Assembly (NCBI GenBank): GCA_013397695.1
Contig: VYZI01000574.1
Span: 284,473-348,472 of the forward strand
Length of the DNA: 64,000 bases
Direction: 5' to 3'
Source: Centropus unirufus
Lineage: Eukaryota; Chordata; Aves; Cuculiformes; Centropidae
Shown: positions 52,101 to 64,000 of the stretch, in pieces
Layout of the letters: every line of letters begins with the position of its first letter
Position numbering within the stretch: position 1 is the first letter of the stretch
Notes under the pieces: model-generated
What the model saw: the letters and a program-made list of their open reading frames with translations, nothing else
What the model was told of the DNA's origin: nothing
Database searches by the model: none
Program-made: the position numbers and the translations under genes

Positions 52101-53529
52101 CTTTACTTTGTTTGGGGTTTGGGTTTGCTATAAACAGGACACCAGAGAGATCTATACACACACAGAAAAGGCCACTCCAACTATATCAATGAAACATTTA
52201 TCTCTCCCTAGGTTAAAAGTCTTAAGAAGCTGGGAGCACTAGCTTGCCACTGTATTCCTCCTACCATCTACTTGTGCCTTTCAGAGCTCTCAGCCAGTCA
52301 GTGAGAGAAACTCAACAGCAGGCACTACAGGGAGTGGAAGAAATTAAGTCTTCATCTGTCAACTCCTTTACGATACTCTTCTATTTCCTGTAACTGCAGG
52401 GCTCATCTTGATTTATCCTCAAGCCAGGTAGCACAAAGGTAGAACAGATGCAGTCAGACTTAGTTTCTGCTACCATGAATTCCAGCTCTACAGAACAGTG
52501 ACCAAACAACGGAATCCATTCTGGTGCTTTGAGAGCTTCAAAAAAAGCAGTGAAACACTGAACTGTCAATAGTCACCATGCAGATTAAAAGAAGCACACC
52601 ACAACATGCGACAGGCAGTTGCCTGTGTTCACAGGAGGCCCTACCCTGCCCCACCTTCTCCATGTCAGCCAAGAGCTCAAAGTATAGCAGACAAGACAAA
52701 GCCAATTAAAAGCTATAAACTAAGAAGAAATTAAGTTTTTGATAGGGCATTCATTAACCAATGATTTAAGAAGTTCCTGGATCATGCTCAGAGACACATT
52801 CCAAGTAGCAAACAGAAAACTTTCTCCCTTTTGCTATACCCCACATTTAAGCAGATTTAGTCCTCCAAGAGCTACTTGATAAGAATCTTTCTTCCTATTG
52901 CAACAACAGGTAAGACGGTGCTACAATTTGATTTCAGGATATCACGTCAAAGCAAGATTTCTCCAAGCCACCACTTGGATAAGTCCTTCCCTAAAGCCCA
53001 ACTAGCCACCACACACCCTCATTCAAGTTCTTTTTACGCCCACTTACATCAGGACAAGATTAAGTTCCCTTGATAACTTGAGAAAAATTTGTATTGAAAA
53101 ACTGCCACCTGAATGCATTTCTTCACAGCAGAGCAGCTTGCTTTACCACTCCACACTAAGAAGAATCTGACCGACTACACTTGTGCTAAAGGCAACAAAT
53201 ACAAAGGTAAATGGTCAAAATACCAAACTACTATTTTTCCTGCAGGGAAAAATCCCAATTACTCACCCTGTTATACATGTATCTAAGCATGAAGTCCAGC
53301 AGAAAAGATTTTCCTTTGCGGAAAGCTCCTGCTACAGACACAACTACAATGTTAAGATCCTTGATGTGTTCCTGAAGCAAGATTTTTTCCAATGCCTCTT
53401 CATCTAATTCAAAGTTATGGTCATCTTCATGAGCAAGAACAATCTGTATGGGGCGTGGCTCATCCAAATCCACCTCGTCATCAGAGTCTGGCAAGGCATC
53501 GTCCTCCTCTTCTTCCTCATAATGCTTAC
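34182..53529 (-). CDS. ATL2: Atlastin-2, ER membrane-fusion GTPase, exons 2 to last
   Basis: Atlastins are dynamin-like GTPases that tether and fuse ER tubules. Exons in transcript order: 53267-53529, 49440-49574, 47931-48035, 46793-46843, 44659-44715, 43787-43879, 43374-43512, 42425-42552, 40303-40359, 39055-39126, 36321-36752, 34182-34301. All are GT-AG and phase-consistent, about 549 codons; human ATL2 has 583 with exon 1. GTPase motifs: P-loop GAFRKGKS, switch I Thr in CERETTGIQ, switch II DTQGAFD, and the atlastin RD motif in [13 protein letters not shown]. The three-helix stalk follows (from about 42552). The 432-base exon carries the membrane hairpin ([14 protein letters not shown]... 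and [16 protein letters not shown]). The last exon ends SHHARLKTD, the C-terminal amphipathic helix. The N-terminal exon must lie to the right, probably beyond 64000. ATL2 rather than ATL1/ATL3 by near identity through [19 protein letters not shown] and the tail. Confidence 0.97.
34700..34807 (-). CDS. ATL2: Alternative C-terminal exon of ATL2
   Basis: Starts after a CAG acceptor-type AG at 34808-34809 in phase 0, the same phase as the standard last exon, so either can follow the hairpin exon (which ends ...AIWEQ). It encodes 35 codons, [18 protein letters not shown] to [12 protein letters not shown], then TAG. The tail is basic and Lys-rich. It lacks the amphipathic helix of the standard tail. 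Human ATL2 has a comparable splice form (ATL2-2) with a different C-terminus that is not autoinhibited, so this exon likely makes the equivalent. Its own poly(A) signal is not obvious. Confidence 0.8.
   Translation of the reverse strand: MFSKLFEVLRRRTVRHALTPVPRQRLSSNNNKKKN
36753..49439 (-). other. ATL2: ATL2 introns between the middle exons
   Basis: Eleven short exons are spread over this stretch with introns of 0.3-3 kb. The introns show only simple sequence: GAAA units at 40368-40385, a G-run near 45949-45957, and A/T tracts. I saw no CR1 copy, nested gene or RNA gene in them. Confidence 0.55.
40368..40385 (+). repeat. (GAAA)n simple repeat
   Basis: Four to five GAAA units directly upstream (in ATL2 sense) of the acceptor of exon 40303-40359, on the opposite strand. 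As CTTT units on the sense strand they form part of the polypyrimidine tract for that exon. Confidence 0.85.
49575..53266 (-). other. ATL2: ATL2 intron, 3.7 kb
   Basis: Lies between the P-loop exon (53267-53529) and the switch I exon (49440-49574). No repeat, exon or RNA was recognised. An open frame of 113 codons at 50620-50961 on the plus strand has no recognisable features. Confidence 0.55.
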
Positions 53530-56500
53530 CTGCAAATTAACAGGTCACACTATGTTAGTAACTCCACACTCCAGGCACTAGTGGTATCTCTGATGCAAAG
53601 CCCTGAGCTGGGCTTTCATTCCCAACAACAAGAGTAATGGTTTTTGCACGTGCAGACACTGAGATGAATAGCAGTTCCCCATCTGCTTTCATCATCTTTG
53701 TGTATAGTCTATATCTTACATCTTCAGCATTCACCATCATTTAAGAAATGGCAAAAGAAAACTGGTTTTCAGTATAAAAACCCCTTTTAAAGGTTTCTTA
53801 AGCAGAATTTCCATTAAAAATCAGTTGTCTTCTCTTTCTGGAAGAGAATTAGTTTAAAATATGCTCCGAAGAGGACAAAACACCCCAAATTTTAGATTAA
53901 CACTTTCTTAAACTACTGCAAGGGGAAAAGAAAAATACCAAAGTTTTCTATCAGTTTTGCTTGCCAAAATGTAGACAAGCACCACTGACCCAGTGTGTAA
54001 CCCCAGGATTACTTACATCAGCCCCTCTCCAGCTCCCACACATTACATCTGTTTCAGTTGTCAATATAGCACAGACTTTGCAGTCCCTATTTGTTGCTCA
54101 AGACAAACTCCTGAACATGCACAAAGTCGAACACTTCTGGGATAAGAAAACCAAAAACACTGAAGTAGTTTCTGGCTTCACACTCTTCAGATGACAGATC
54201 TTTAAGCAAGATCTAATAACAGTAAATATCAACACTTCCAAAGAAAGAATGTATCATACAAAATTTAATGATCAATGCCCTTTCAGGATCAATCAGTAGC
54301 TGAAAGGATTCAGTCAGGTGAGATTTAAGTCACTAATGAATGGTAAATAAGGGTAATGCAGCTCTTCAGGCACATAGCACAATAGTGTGAATATTCCATC
54401 TTCCCGACTTCCAGAATTTGGGAGTTACTGGGTTAGAGGCCTAAAGAAAACCAAACCAATTAACCTGTCCAAGACAAGTCTCTTGTTCAACTGTTACTGA
54501 AGTTTGGCCCACAGCAGAAAGACTCAAACTGACCTAACTGCACTTTTGGTATCCAGGATCTGGAGGTGCTTTTGGGCCTACAGAAATGCCTGCCTCCACC
54601 TCCAGATTTACATTTTGCTGTATTCTATCAGACCCTCACATGCACAAACCTGACTGAGGCACTTTCTTAGCAGTTAGTTATCTAAGCACATCACTATGTA
54701 TTTAAATACACTGAACTTCTATTCACGCTTACAATTCTAACTAAGCATTGCTGTAAAGACAAAACAGCAGCCATCCCCAGTACTTGATGCACTGTGTGAG
54801 TGTTATGAGGCCCCCATGCTACCTGTGGAAGCAGCCGAGGAGCAGTGCTCTCTTGTATGATGTGTCATGAGGCACCATGGAACACACCACAGTATTTCAC
54901 CCATGGCAGAGTCTCTGCCAATACCCACAAGACCTGCCATGTCATACCTGCCAGACTTTCCATCCTAGATATCACCCTCAGCAAAAGGCTTATGAACAAG
55001 ACATCCGAGCCACTACCAGGAACTTGAAAAACTCCTAACATGATGACCCAGAAGTTTTTCCAGCAGCTGTGTCTTCAGCTGGTTCCAATGTTTCACTTCA
55101 ATGCAAATCAGAGCAGATGCTACCATTTGTAAGTATGGCATCTGTGTTGCCTTTTGCTGCCAGGGGCACTACATCTTACAAATAACTGATTTAAATATAT
55201 AAAGCTGGTGGGAGTGAACTCCAATGCTAAAATCCTATGCAGCTAAAAGCAAGCTCCAACATTATGCAAGTGTGTGCAAAACGGACCCTAACATTGCCTT
55301 AACTCAAACAGGTTGACGAAGACAGCCAAAAACTTCAACTGCACTAGCAGGCCTGTCCAAGTAGACCAAACAATACAAGCTACATAGACACAGTATTGGT
55401 CATTACTTCAGAGGAACAACTATCACCTTTGGCCTAAAGCTTTTGTATTCCCAGAAATTAAACAAGCCCTCTTTTTTGCAGTTTACCCAACAAGTCCTGC
55501 CCCATGTATATGTAGTGCCCTTTGTAGGCCAGAAAATGTGGATGGTTAGCCCTGGTGGAGATTTTGACAGTCATTAAGAAAGCCTAGAGCATCACAGCCT
55601 AGAAGCACAAAGGGAATAATTCTATTGATAAAAGCACAAAGATTGGTTGGCTCCAACAAGAGATGCCTCTTAGCAAAAACTCACATAATGTATCAAAGCC
55701 TCTGCTTCTACATATCCCCCAGTTAACAATTATAACTTGGTTATTTATAACAGCCTTATATTCTTTAACCACATACCTTTCTGCAGCTGAAGTGAAAGAT
55801 CGGTTTCGTGAACCAATATAGACTGTAAAATAGTCTGAAGCAACACCTGTAACGTATTTCATTTGGAGCCTGACATTAACCGCCTTTTCCTATCTGGAAG
55901 TCACTGGAACCTCAGCAGACCTCAAAGCACAAGTTGCAGTGGTGTCCTTCCACCAGTGCAGGGCACAGCCAGCCACAGCCTCTTCGAGAGAGAGCTTTCC
56001 GTAAAAACAAGCAGAGTGGTCTTTTAGAACTAGTTATTTCTAAACAAGCAGACATCCCTGCCACCAATAAGTAGCACTACCAAGAGCTTAAATACAACAG
56101 GCCCGTTATAACAGTGCTCTGCACTCCTGGAGCTCACTTAGTTCAGAGGGGACAGGAGAGAAAGTTCTCCCCTAGGCCCCATTCAATTCATATTAGACTT
56201 CACTCACCACCAGTAGCCGGAAAGTCCAGAGCATCAAGTTGGGTTTTTTGGTTGTTATGAGTCAGGTTGGTTTACTGGGATTTTTGTCCGCCCAGCCTAA
56301 TATATATGAAAGCTCTGAACTCAACTACAGAAAATACCACCATTGCCATGAATCAAGCACTTGAGAGTGTGAAGAGCTGCCATGTTGCCAGCTGTAAAGG
56401 AAACTAGATCCATTCAAAGGATCTGTTTTCAAAATTTCATGTTTGAGTTGCAGAGAACACCCTTCCCTTTGAGCGATTTTGACCTAGTTAGCAATCACCA

Positions 56501-56955
56501 GGAGAGACACTGCACAAGTTAAGCATGTTAATTGCAGAACAAGTGCTAATGCTCACCCCAGTAGCACAATCAGCACATGCTAACTTGTCATGTGCTCCTA
56601 GGTAGATGTCACAACGTTTTTGATTCTTTTTATTTCCTTCTATCTGCTTACCCTGTTACCCTGGACTAGTCACTGTCTCAGGCAGCACTGGAGCACTTTG
56701 GAATCCTTTCTAGAAGGCTCTGGCATCCTGGGCAGAAGGATCACATTCCATTTCCCAAGAACTTCTTTGGGAGCAGTCTCTCAAAATAATGGTCAGGACA
56801 AGAAGGCCCACTTCACAGTCCAGTTTTCTGCAAAAGCTGCAGAAGCATCGTAGTAAGTTCCGTAAAGCAGTTTATAAAATAAGCATGTTGATAGTGCTGT
56901 CAAGTCAGGCCAGGAGTTCATGACATTCAGAACGTGAAACTACTCCTTAGTGCCG

Positions 56956-56990
56956 CACACCACACCCCCACACCCCACACCCCCCCCCCG
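56956..56990 (+). repeat. C-rich low-complexity (CACACCCC)n tract
   Basis: Repeated CACACC and CACACCCC units ending in a run of ten C. It looks like a short, impure simple repeat in the ATL2 first intron. Confidence 0.85.
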
Positions 56991-57704
56991 CTTTCCTCAG
57001 CCACCCCAGCACAGTCAAAGAGTAGTATTCAAAATTCAGAATTTAATTTGGATTTCTCCTAAAGCCCAACCAAACGACCACAAACAGCTCTAGGTTCTTG
57101 CAATAGTCCAGTCCCAGTGAACCAAGGGTAGGAATAGATGAAAAATAAGTATGGAAAAAGTGGCATACACAGAATGACCACCCCTACACCAAGTGTTTCT
57201 AGCCAACTGGACAGTCATTTGGACTTGCAAAGCTCATAGTAGCCTCACTATAGGGGTCTCCATGACAATACACTCAGTACTGCTAGAGAGGTGACCACAG
57301 CCACACACTTCTGTTGTGAGGTTTTTCCTAGTGTCTCCTGACACTGAGAAGGCCAGTTCCACCCCAGTAATGGTGTTACAGACCCAGTACAGCCACCCCA
57401 CACAATCACACTCAGAGAGCAGTTGTTCCATAGACATGGCTGATGGCTCCTTGCACTGCATGCAGAACTAGGCAACGCCATCTCCTGACAAAACTAAAGA
57501 CAGTCTGGTACATCATCCAACTCATTCACGGCACTGTTCTCAATGCCCTTGGAAACTCATGCGTGCACAGAAGACCAGAACTCAAGACTTTAGTACATAT
57601 AGAAGAACTCTCATCTGCGGTAGCATATGGTACTAGAGCCTGTAGTGCAGTGTTGCAGGCCCAGAAAGCCACAGCTACGTTTTTATTTTAGGAAACAAAA
57701 AAAA

Positions 57705-57724
57705 NNNNNNNNNNNNNNNNNNNN
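57705..57724. other. Assembly gap of 20 N
   Basis: A gap of exactly 20 N, next to an A8 run on the left and shortly before an A11 run (57761-57771). The round number suggests a placeholder length. It is in the ATL2 intron and breaks no recognised exon. Confidence 0.99.
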
Positions 57725-60700
57725 GAGAAGTATATCAGTGAGAAGCTGAACGCTGATGGTAAAAAAAAAAAGAGATGTTCATCTGACCTTTGAAGCTTCT
57801 GCACTATTGAGCTAACATAGCCCAGACTAGTCACATCTACCTCACTGGTTGGAACTGATGCAAAAAGATCATCAACTGGACTCACCCCTGAAGCCTGCCA
57901 TCCATTCAGGCCTATCACTGGCTGTTCCATAAGCACTCCCTATTCCATTTTGGCTTCTTCCAAGCCGAATCACTTAGTTCAAGTACATGAGCTAACACAC
58001 AAATTCTAATAATAATCGCTCCCTAACCCAGGTCAAACAGGCTACGACATACAAGAGAATCAATATTGTACAGCAAGGCACAGAAGCAGATAGACTTGAG
58101 TGGAAGCAAGTGGAGCTGAGAAGATACTACCACCCAGTTTCCCTACAAGCTCTTCACTCCATTCATCAACAACTTCAGCAGGATTACTGTTGACATTCAT
58201 CAGCTAAGTACCCAAAACAAGCACCATTTGTTGAAATGCTAAGCCAGATTTTGAGAACAGTGGCTTCTTGTATATGTGCAGATAATATTCCAATTGAACA
58301 AACTCAACTAAACCATTTCTTAAAAGTGAGATTAAATTAACAGCAGCTGATTCCTGCTTCTCCTAAGTACACAGCCAGCAGCTGATGACCTATTTGTCCT
58401 GCAGTGCAAGAACAAGGGAGTGAGAACAGTCAGCTCAACCTGTATGCTATGAAAAAATAAGGCCGTTTGATTTAAGTGCAAATTCCTCCCTTTAATCACA
58501 TTAAGTGAAATAAAGTACCAACATAGTTACCTTTAAGTTTCAAACCAAATACAGCTTGAGCCCATTAAAGATTCTTTCATGACAAAAAAAAAGCACACAC
58601 TAATTGCTAAACTCGGCTGAATTTGGATACAGCATAGGCTTCTGATCAGCAAGCACTGAATAACAACTAGGAATGCTGCCCTGGACAGCGGGTGGGACAG
58701 ACAACTGCATACAGATGCAGCACAATATTAAAACAGACTTAAATGTCATTTGCTTTTTAGTGGCTTAAGACTTTGTTATGAACAAAGTCTAGAGGTCACT
58801 TTCATTAGCATAGGCTGCTGTCAGCAGTACTCCTTTAATTTGCCATATCACAAGGAGTTACAAAGACTTCCCCAAGTCCATCCGTCTTCAAGCCAACAGC
58901 CTTAATATCTGCTTGTACAAAAACCCGCCCTTTGCTAGCAGTCCAGTTTTAAATATAGTTCAATAAAGATGCACAACAGGTTCGCACACAAACATGAATA
59001 GTAAAGCAAGCTGAAATCCTGTTCTATCTCCATGACTTGAATCAAAAGCTTAAAATAAGATTCTATGAGGAAACTGCTGCACCACATCTAAATGGAAGGC
59101 ATTGAGAACTTCTTCCTAGGAAGTTTTCCTTAGAGAGAAGGGAGTCAAAACTGTTTAATGTTTCTTGTTTTGGTGTAGTGAACTGAAGAAAGTGTAGGCA
59201 TGTGTGAACCGAGTTCCAGAGCACAGGAAAAAAAACAAAAAAAAAAACCAGGTTAACCGTCACACCTTATTTGGGCAAGGAAAAAAAACCGTTGACACAT
59301 GTACTTAAAAATATCACTAGATTGAAGTCACAAATTGTCCTCCCCTTTTCTCCAGCAGTCCTGCTCCATGCAATGAACTCACAGCAAGACCCATACGAAA
59401 GCCACAGGGCTGCCCCAGACCTTAATGCATCACTGTTTTCCTATTGCTGACTAGCAAATACTGCCAAGCAGCTCATTTTATGGCCAGAAATAATTAAATG
59501 TTCTGAATATTTCAGCTATAAATAGTACTGATGAGCTAAGCTCGCAAGACTTGTTTGGATATCCAATAAGTCTGACAGAGGTGTAGAAGGGACACAAGAT
59601 AGATAAGAGATACAGAGGAGAGGGGAAGACATTTAACTCTCTCTGCTCCTTCAGGGCAATAGGATTTTAAAGGACAGATCTAGAACTGTTACATAAACTG
59701 TGAGCAGAAGTAAGAAGTACCTGAAGCAACCACTCTGCCAGGGAAGGGGAAAGAGAAGATATTGTGGTGACCTAGGTACCTAGGAAGCATCACAACTAAA
59801 ACTCAAAATAGGCCTTTCTACTCCAGCGTATCTTAAGTTGCTTCTCTGTAGAATGGTCTGCATACACATAGGAGCAGACAGCTCCCCCACAGCTGTGCAA
59901 AATACCGATAAGCATTCCCCATTGAAGGAGACAGAAAAGCTAGAGGGAGACTTCATTATAATGAAGAGGTGCAGCAAAAAAGTCAACCCTCAAATAAAGC
60001 TCTCAGCAAATGTATACAAGTAAGAGACTAACAATAAGCAGATTTAAGACAAAAGCTGCATGAACCCTGATACAATGTAGTAGCAAAAAAAAAAGCATAT
60101 AGTGAACTTGGTAAAAAATATTTTTCTCCATAGCTACAAGGGAAATCTTTTAGGGTAGGGGTAGTGAAATAGCATGCTTCTCATCCTTCTTCCACTGCCT
60201 AAAAACTGCAGCTATTATTAGCACACTTGCTGAAGGACCGAACAGGATCTCTACCCACAGCAGGGTTCACCAGTACTTTTCCAGCCCCCCCTTAACAAAC
60301 ACTGCTTTAGAACACTAAGACAGATGAAGCCCTAAAAAGCCTCTCCCTTGCCTTTTCTTCCTTTTCTTGCCCACCCCTAGGTTGGAGGATGGGAATGAGG
60401 ATGCAGCAGATGTGAGAATGTGTTAGTTCTCCATGGAACAGCAAGTGAAGGCTCTTTGTGAGCACTGCAGACTAACTGGATCCTTGCAGGCCACACATGC
60501 AAACTTCTGCTTGTATTGCAAAGCAAGTTTAAGTTTGTTGCTCATCCAAAAAGATTCAGTCAGCATTTTCTAAATAGTTTAGGCCATAACTATATTCTAG
60601 GTACCTTGTATGTACTCCTATGGGCAGTTGATAATCTAAACAACAACCAGCTAATGCAAACCAGGACTTTGAGTAAGAACGATAGGGAGAAAAGAACAGG

Positions 60701-63700
60701 TGACCGATGACAACTGCAATTACCCCACTTTTGATCTTTACATTAGAAACCAAAAGAGGTTTAATCACCCAGCTGCATCTCTACCATGGCCACAGGAGGC
60801 CAGTGACAAGCAAAGCAAGTGCTCAATTTTGTTGCACTGGGAGGTCTTCCAGAGTCAGTTATCCTCATTTCCAGGATAAGCAAGCTGTCAGTCAGGAACA
60901 CCAACAAGTTTAAGGAAATAAAGCAAGATAGTGAGGCTTTAATCTTTGCTTTCTGATCCAGCCTCATTTCTAACAATATGAAGCTTCTAATCAAAAGTGA
61001 TCTTTTATCCCAACCTCCAGTTTACACTCAGCTTCCCACCTCCCTTTTAAGTTCTGGCAGCCTAGAGCATCCCAGCCATCTTCTCCAGCCCTGAACTCCA
61101 TAATTCTGTTTTAATAAGTTCTACATTTCATTTCAGAGAATAAAGAACAGCAGAGGGAGAGGCTGTTTCCCTGAAGAAACACTCTTCTCAAGATCAAGCA
61201 GCGGGCAAAACTGATAGTTCCTCAGACATCTTCAAGGGTGAAGATTCAAATTCTCCCTCTCTCCTCTGAGCTGTTCTTCACCCAGCAGCATCACTAACGT
61301 ACCCACCAGATGAAAGATAAGTGTAACCGGTGGGGGGACAGGAGCAACACAGCATGTGCCAACACAAATAATGCCCAGGTCAACACTGTTAATCAAAACA
61401 GGAAAAAAAGTCCCACACAAACAACATTTAAGAACAATTGAAACAAACAAAAAAAAAAAATCAATCACATTTTGCATGCATTTACTTTATCTGCACTGGA
61501 CCAAGATATTTTCCTCACACAGCAACAAAACCAGTTTTGATCAGATACCTGAGCTGCCTCTGCAGTTAGCCCGTAATAACTGATGATGCACGCAGCACAT
61601 TCATGTACTTCAGAGCCCCGCACCTACTTCCACATCTCCTGAATCTCTGCCAAGCACCAGTGCTGCTGCCAGAGGTCCCTTGCAGAAAGTGGCAGTTCAA
61701 AGTACACTTATTCTGCCAACAGGACAGGGCCACCAACTACCACCACCTCCTTCCCCTGCAGCCATTCAAGCCTGTTTCAGCAGCACAACTTGAACCGTAA
61801 ACATACACTCCCACAAGGTCTGTCCTCACTCTTTCCCACTGCCGCCATCACACTGCCTTTCCTGCTAATTGTGCCCCAAAGACTGCCAAAAGTCAAGACA
61901 GCTAAATAAACAAAACTAACATAAAAAGCAATCCACTGCAAAGAGGTTTCTAGAAACTGGATCACCTCCATTAGAGGCCAAGGAACACTAGCACTAAAGA
62001 CAGCAGAGCTAGGCAGCTTCATCTGCAGGGCACAGGGCAGGTTCAGCTGGGCTGTTGAGCGGTACAGGACTGCTGCCCTCCGTGCTGGCACCATTGTCCT
62101 CGGTGCAGGGACCAACTTATCTTGAGCAAACAGGAGGCAATGTGCTGTATGCACTACTGACCCTGGCAGAGCCACACCAGTACAACTGAAGGGAAGCGTA
62201 AGCCACTTGACTGAGCACTGGTGCCAAAAGAAAAGTTCAGCTTTATAACTACAACCTATTTAAGCTGGAAAACTTCTCTGGACTCACAGAACTCAGTTAC
62301 AATTGAGAAGCATGTTCATGTGAAGACTGACTTAGTGATATGTGATAACACTGCAAAGATGAGTAGACAACTGGGCTGTAACTAGATCAGACTGTGTGTT
62401 GCCAAGGATATGTCCAGATCTGAAAGAGTTCAGGTTTAGGCTGGGCTCGCCAACACATTTGTTAACCTTCACTTAACAACAAGGTTTCCTTCCTTTGCAA
62501 ATGGAGGCTAACACTAGTTTGTTTTGCCAGTAACATAGGCGAGGAAGACCTTGAGCTTGGTATAGTCCTTTCTGCACCAGAGGAGGATCCTTTTGTATGT
62601 TGCCAGTAATTTTACTGTATCTGCTAAGCACTGCCTGCACTAAAGCATAAATAATATTTTTTTATTTCAAAATCATCACAGCTCAGTTGTCACAAGGAGA
62701 ATGCCAGACACTTACACTTTGGTAGCTCAGTTCCACACAAGCGCCTTTTTATCAGTTCAGAGGGCTCAAGACTTAACCATTCATGACACTTGCTACCACA
62801 GAAACCTCAGCCACTGCTGGCAAAACAAGAGTCTTAACGAGAGGAGCTTTTTTGTTTGTTTTTAAATAGCATTTTCCTGGGACAGCCAATGCCATTCCTA
62901 CGTGTACCCTAAAGGCCACTGGTCAGTCAAGTCCAGTGGCATATAGCACTGCGGGCAAAAGGAAGAGAGCAATCCCAGAGGCAGGGCAAACCACACCATC
63001 CTCCTGAAAGAACAAACATAGAAGGTGAGCTGGTTACTACTTCTCTTAAGGACAAGTTCTCAGACTAGTCTGACTACATCTAGCCAGTCTAAATGCTTTT
63101 CTACAGCACACTACACTATACCATACATCGAGTCTACAAATGGTTTAATCCCCATCTTTCACTTGGGGGGAAAGGAAGAGGTAAGTACAACTTTCTGAAG
63201 ACTGCATGTTTAACACTCCCCTTCAACTTGCAGTTTAGCCTCTGCAGATCAGATTTATTTTCCTCATTTTGTGGATCCATGGAATCTTTGCTTACAGCAT
63301 ATACAGGACAAATTGGTGAGAGAAGTCTAGGTTTAGAAGGTGAACCAAGAGACGGATAACAGTGTACCACTTTTTAAACTTCAAAAGCTTAAGCTAGTCA
63401 GTTCCAATGTACCACAGAAATAGGAAATAAATAGTAGCTCACAGAACAGCTCAGTTCAATATCTGGTTAATTAAACAGTGATATGTTTGCAACTCAAAGT
63501 ACTCAGACTGAGACTCCGAGACTAACATTCAGTCCCAATCTCTTTAACACACTAGATTGCATTTTAAGGGTCTTGTCAAACAACCAGGACTCCTAGTGGC
63601 ATCTGTAGGTTCCATAAGTATTTAACTGCTTATGTGATCTAAATGGTCACAGTAAGCAGCTTCTTCGTTTTTTCATTGAAAAAACATTAAGCTTAACAGC

Positions 63701-64000
63701 AGAAGTTGCATTTCTTAATGCTCCTACTACTGTTCTTTTATCTTGAATGAGGTTTTATGCCTTTTAAGTCTCAAAGTACAACATACTAAGTTTTCAGTAA
63801 CCACTTATTTCTACACTATTATTATCTCTAGTCCTGCACCCCAGCCCTCCAAATCATTACTTACTGCACTTTGCCAAATTATTTCTGTACCAAGCAGCCT
63901 GGCATACTTGCTTTTAGAAAGATTTCTTTTTAAGTATTTGTATTGCATTCCCTCCCTTATCCCCATGACAAGCTTAAGACTTTGTTGCTTGGAAGATAGC

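Larger units (their letters stand above)
53530..64000 (-). other. ATL2: ATL2 intron 1 or 5' flank, no exon seen
   Basis: The ATL2 exon at 53267-53529 begins with two bases completing a Gly codon, so another coding exon lies upstream. In the remaining 10.5 kb I could not find the Arg-rich N-terminal exon expected (human begins with an RRRRTSDPS-type stretch) or a CpG island. The stretch is AT-rich, with only short random frames, so the first exon probably lies outside the window. Confidence 0.55.

Overview
The window looks like avian genomic DNA: two CR1 retrotransposon copies of the bird type, small to medium introns, CpG-island promoters, and four vertebrate genes with GT-AG introns. I cannot name the species. 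Gene identities come from translating exons by eye and comparing them with vertebrate proteins I remember; no search was run.

Layout from left to right. 1-3400: no gene, with a CR1 copy at about 1104-2450. 3400-6705: GINS1 (+), complete in seven exons behind a CpG-island promoter. 8686-22699: NINL (-), the centrosomal ninein-like coiled-coil gene, tail-to-tail with GINS1 as in human. Only the exons matching the middle and C-terminal coiled coils could be found. One exon has an in-frame TGA and a frame break, and one intron appears to use a GC donor. The exons for the EF-hand N-terminus are not visible. 23655-24204: a 550-base assembly gap inside a CpG island, which hides EIF4A3 exon 1. 24210-30612: EIF4A3 (+), exons 2-12, the DEAD-box ATPase of the exon junction complex. 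30751-32370: intergenic. 34182-53529: ATL2 (-), the ER-shaping dynamin-like GTPase atlastin-2, with two alternative C-terminal exons. 53530-64000: first-intron or upstream sequence of ATL2 with no exon I can support, and a 20-N gap at 57705-57724.

The four genes do not form a pathway: replication (GINS1), centrosome (NINL), mRNA processing (EIF4A3) and ER membrane fusion (ATL2). The most interesting points are the state of NINL (possible decay or 5' truncation against EIF4A3), its phase-consistent GC-AG intron, and the conserved choice of ATL2 C-terminal exons, which in human controls autoinhibition. I found no undescribed multi-gene system.
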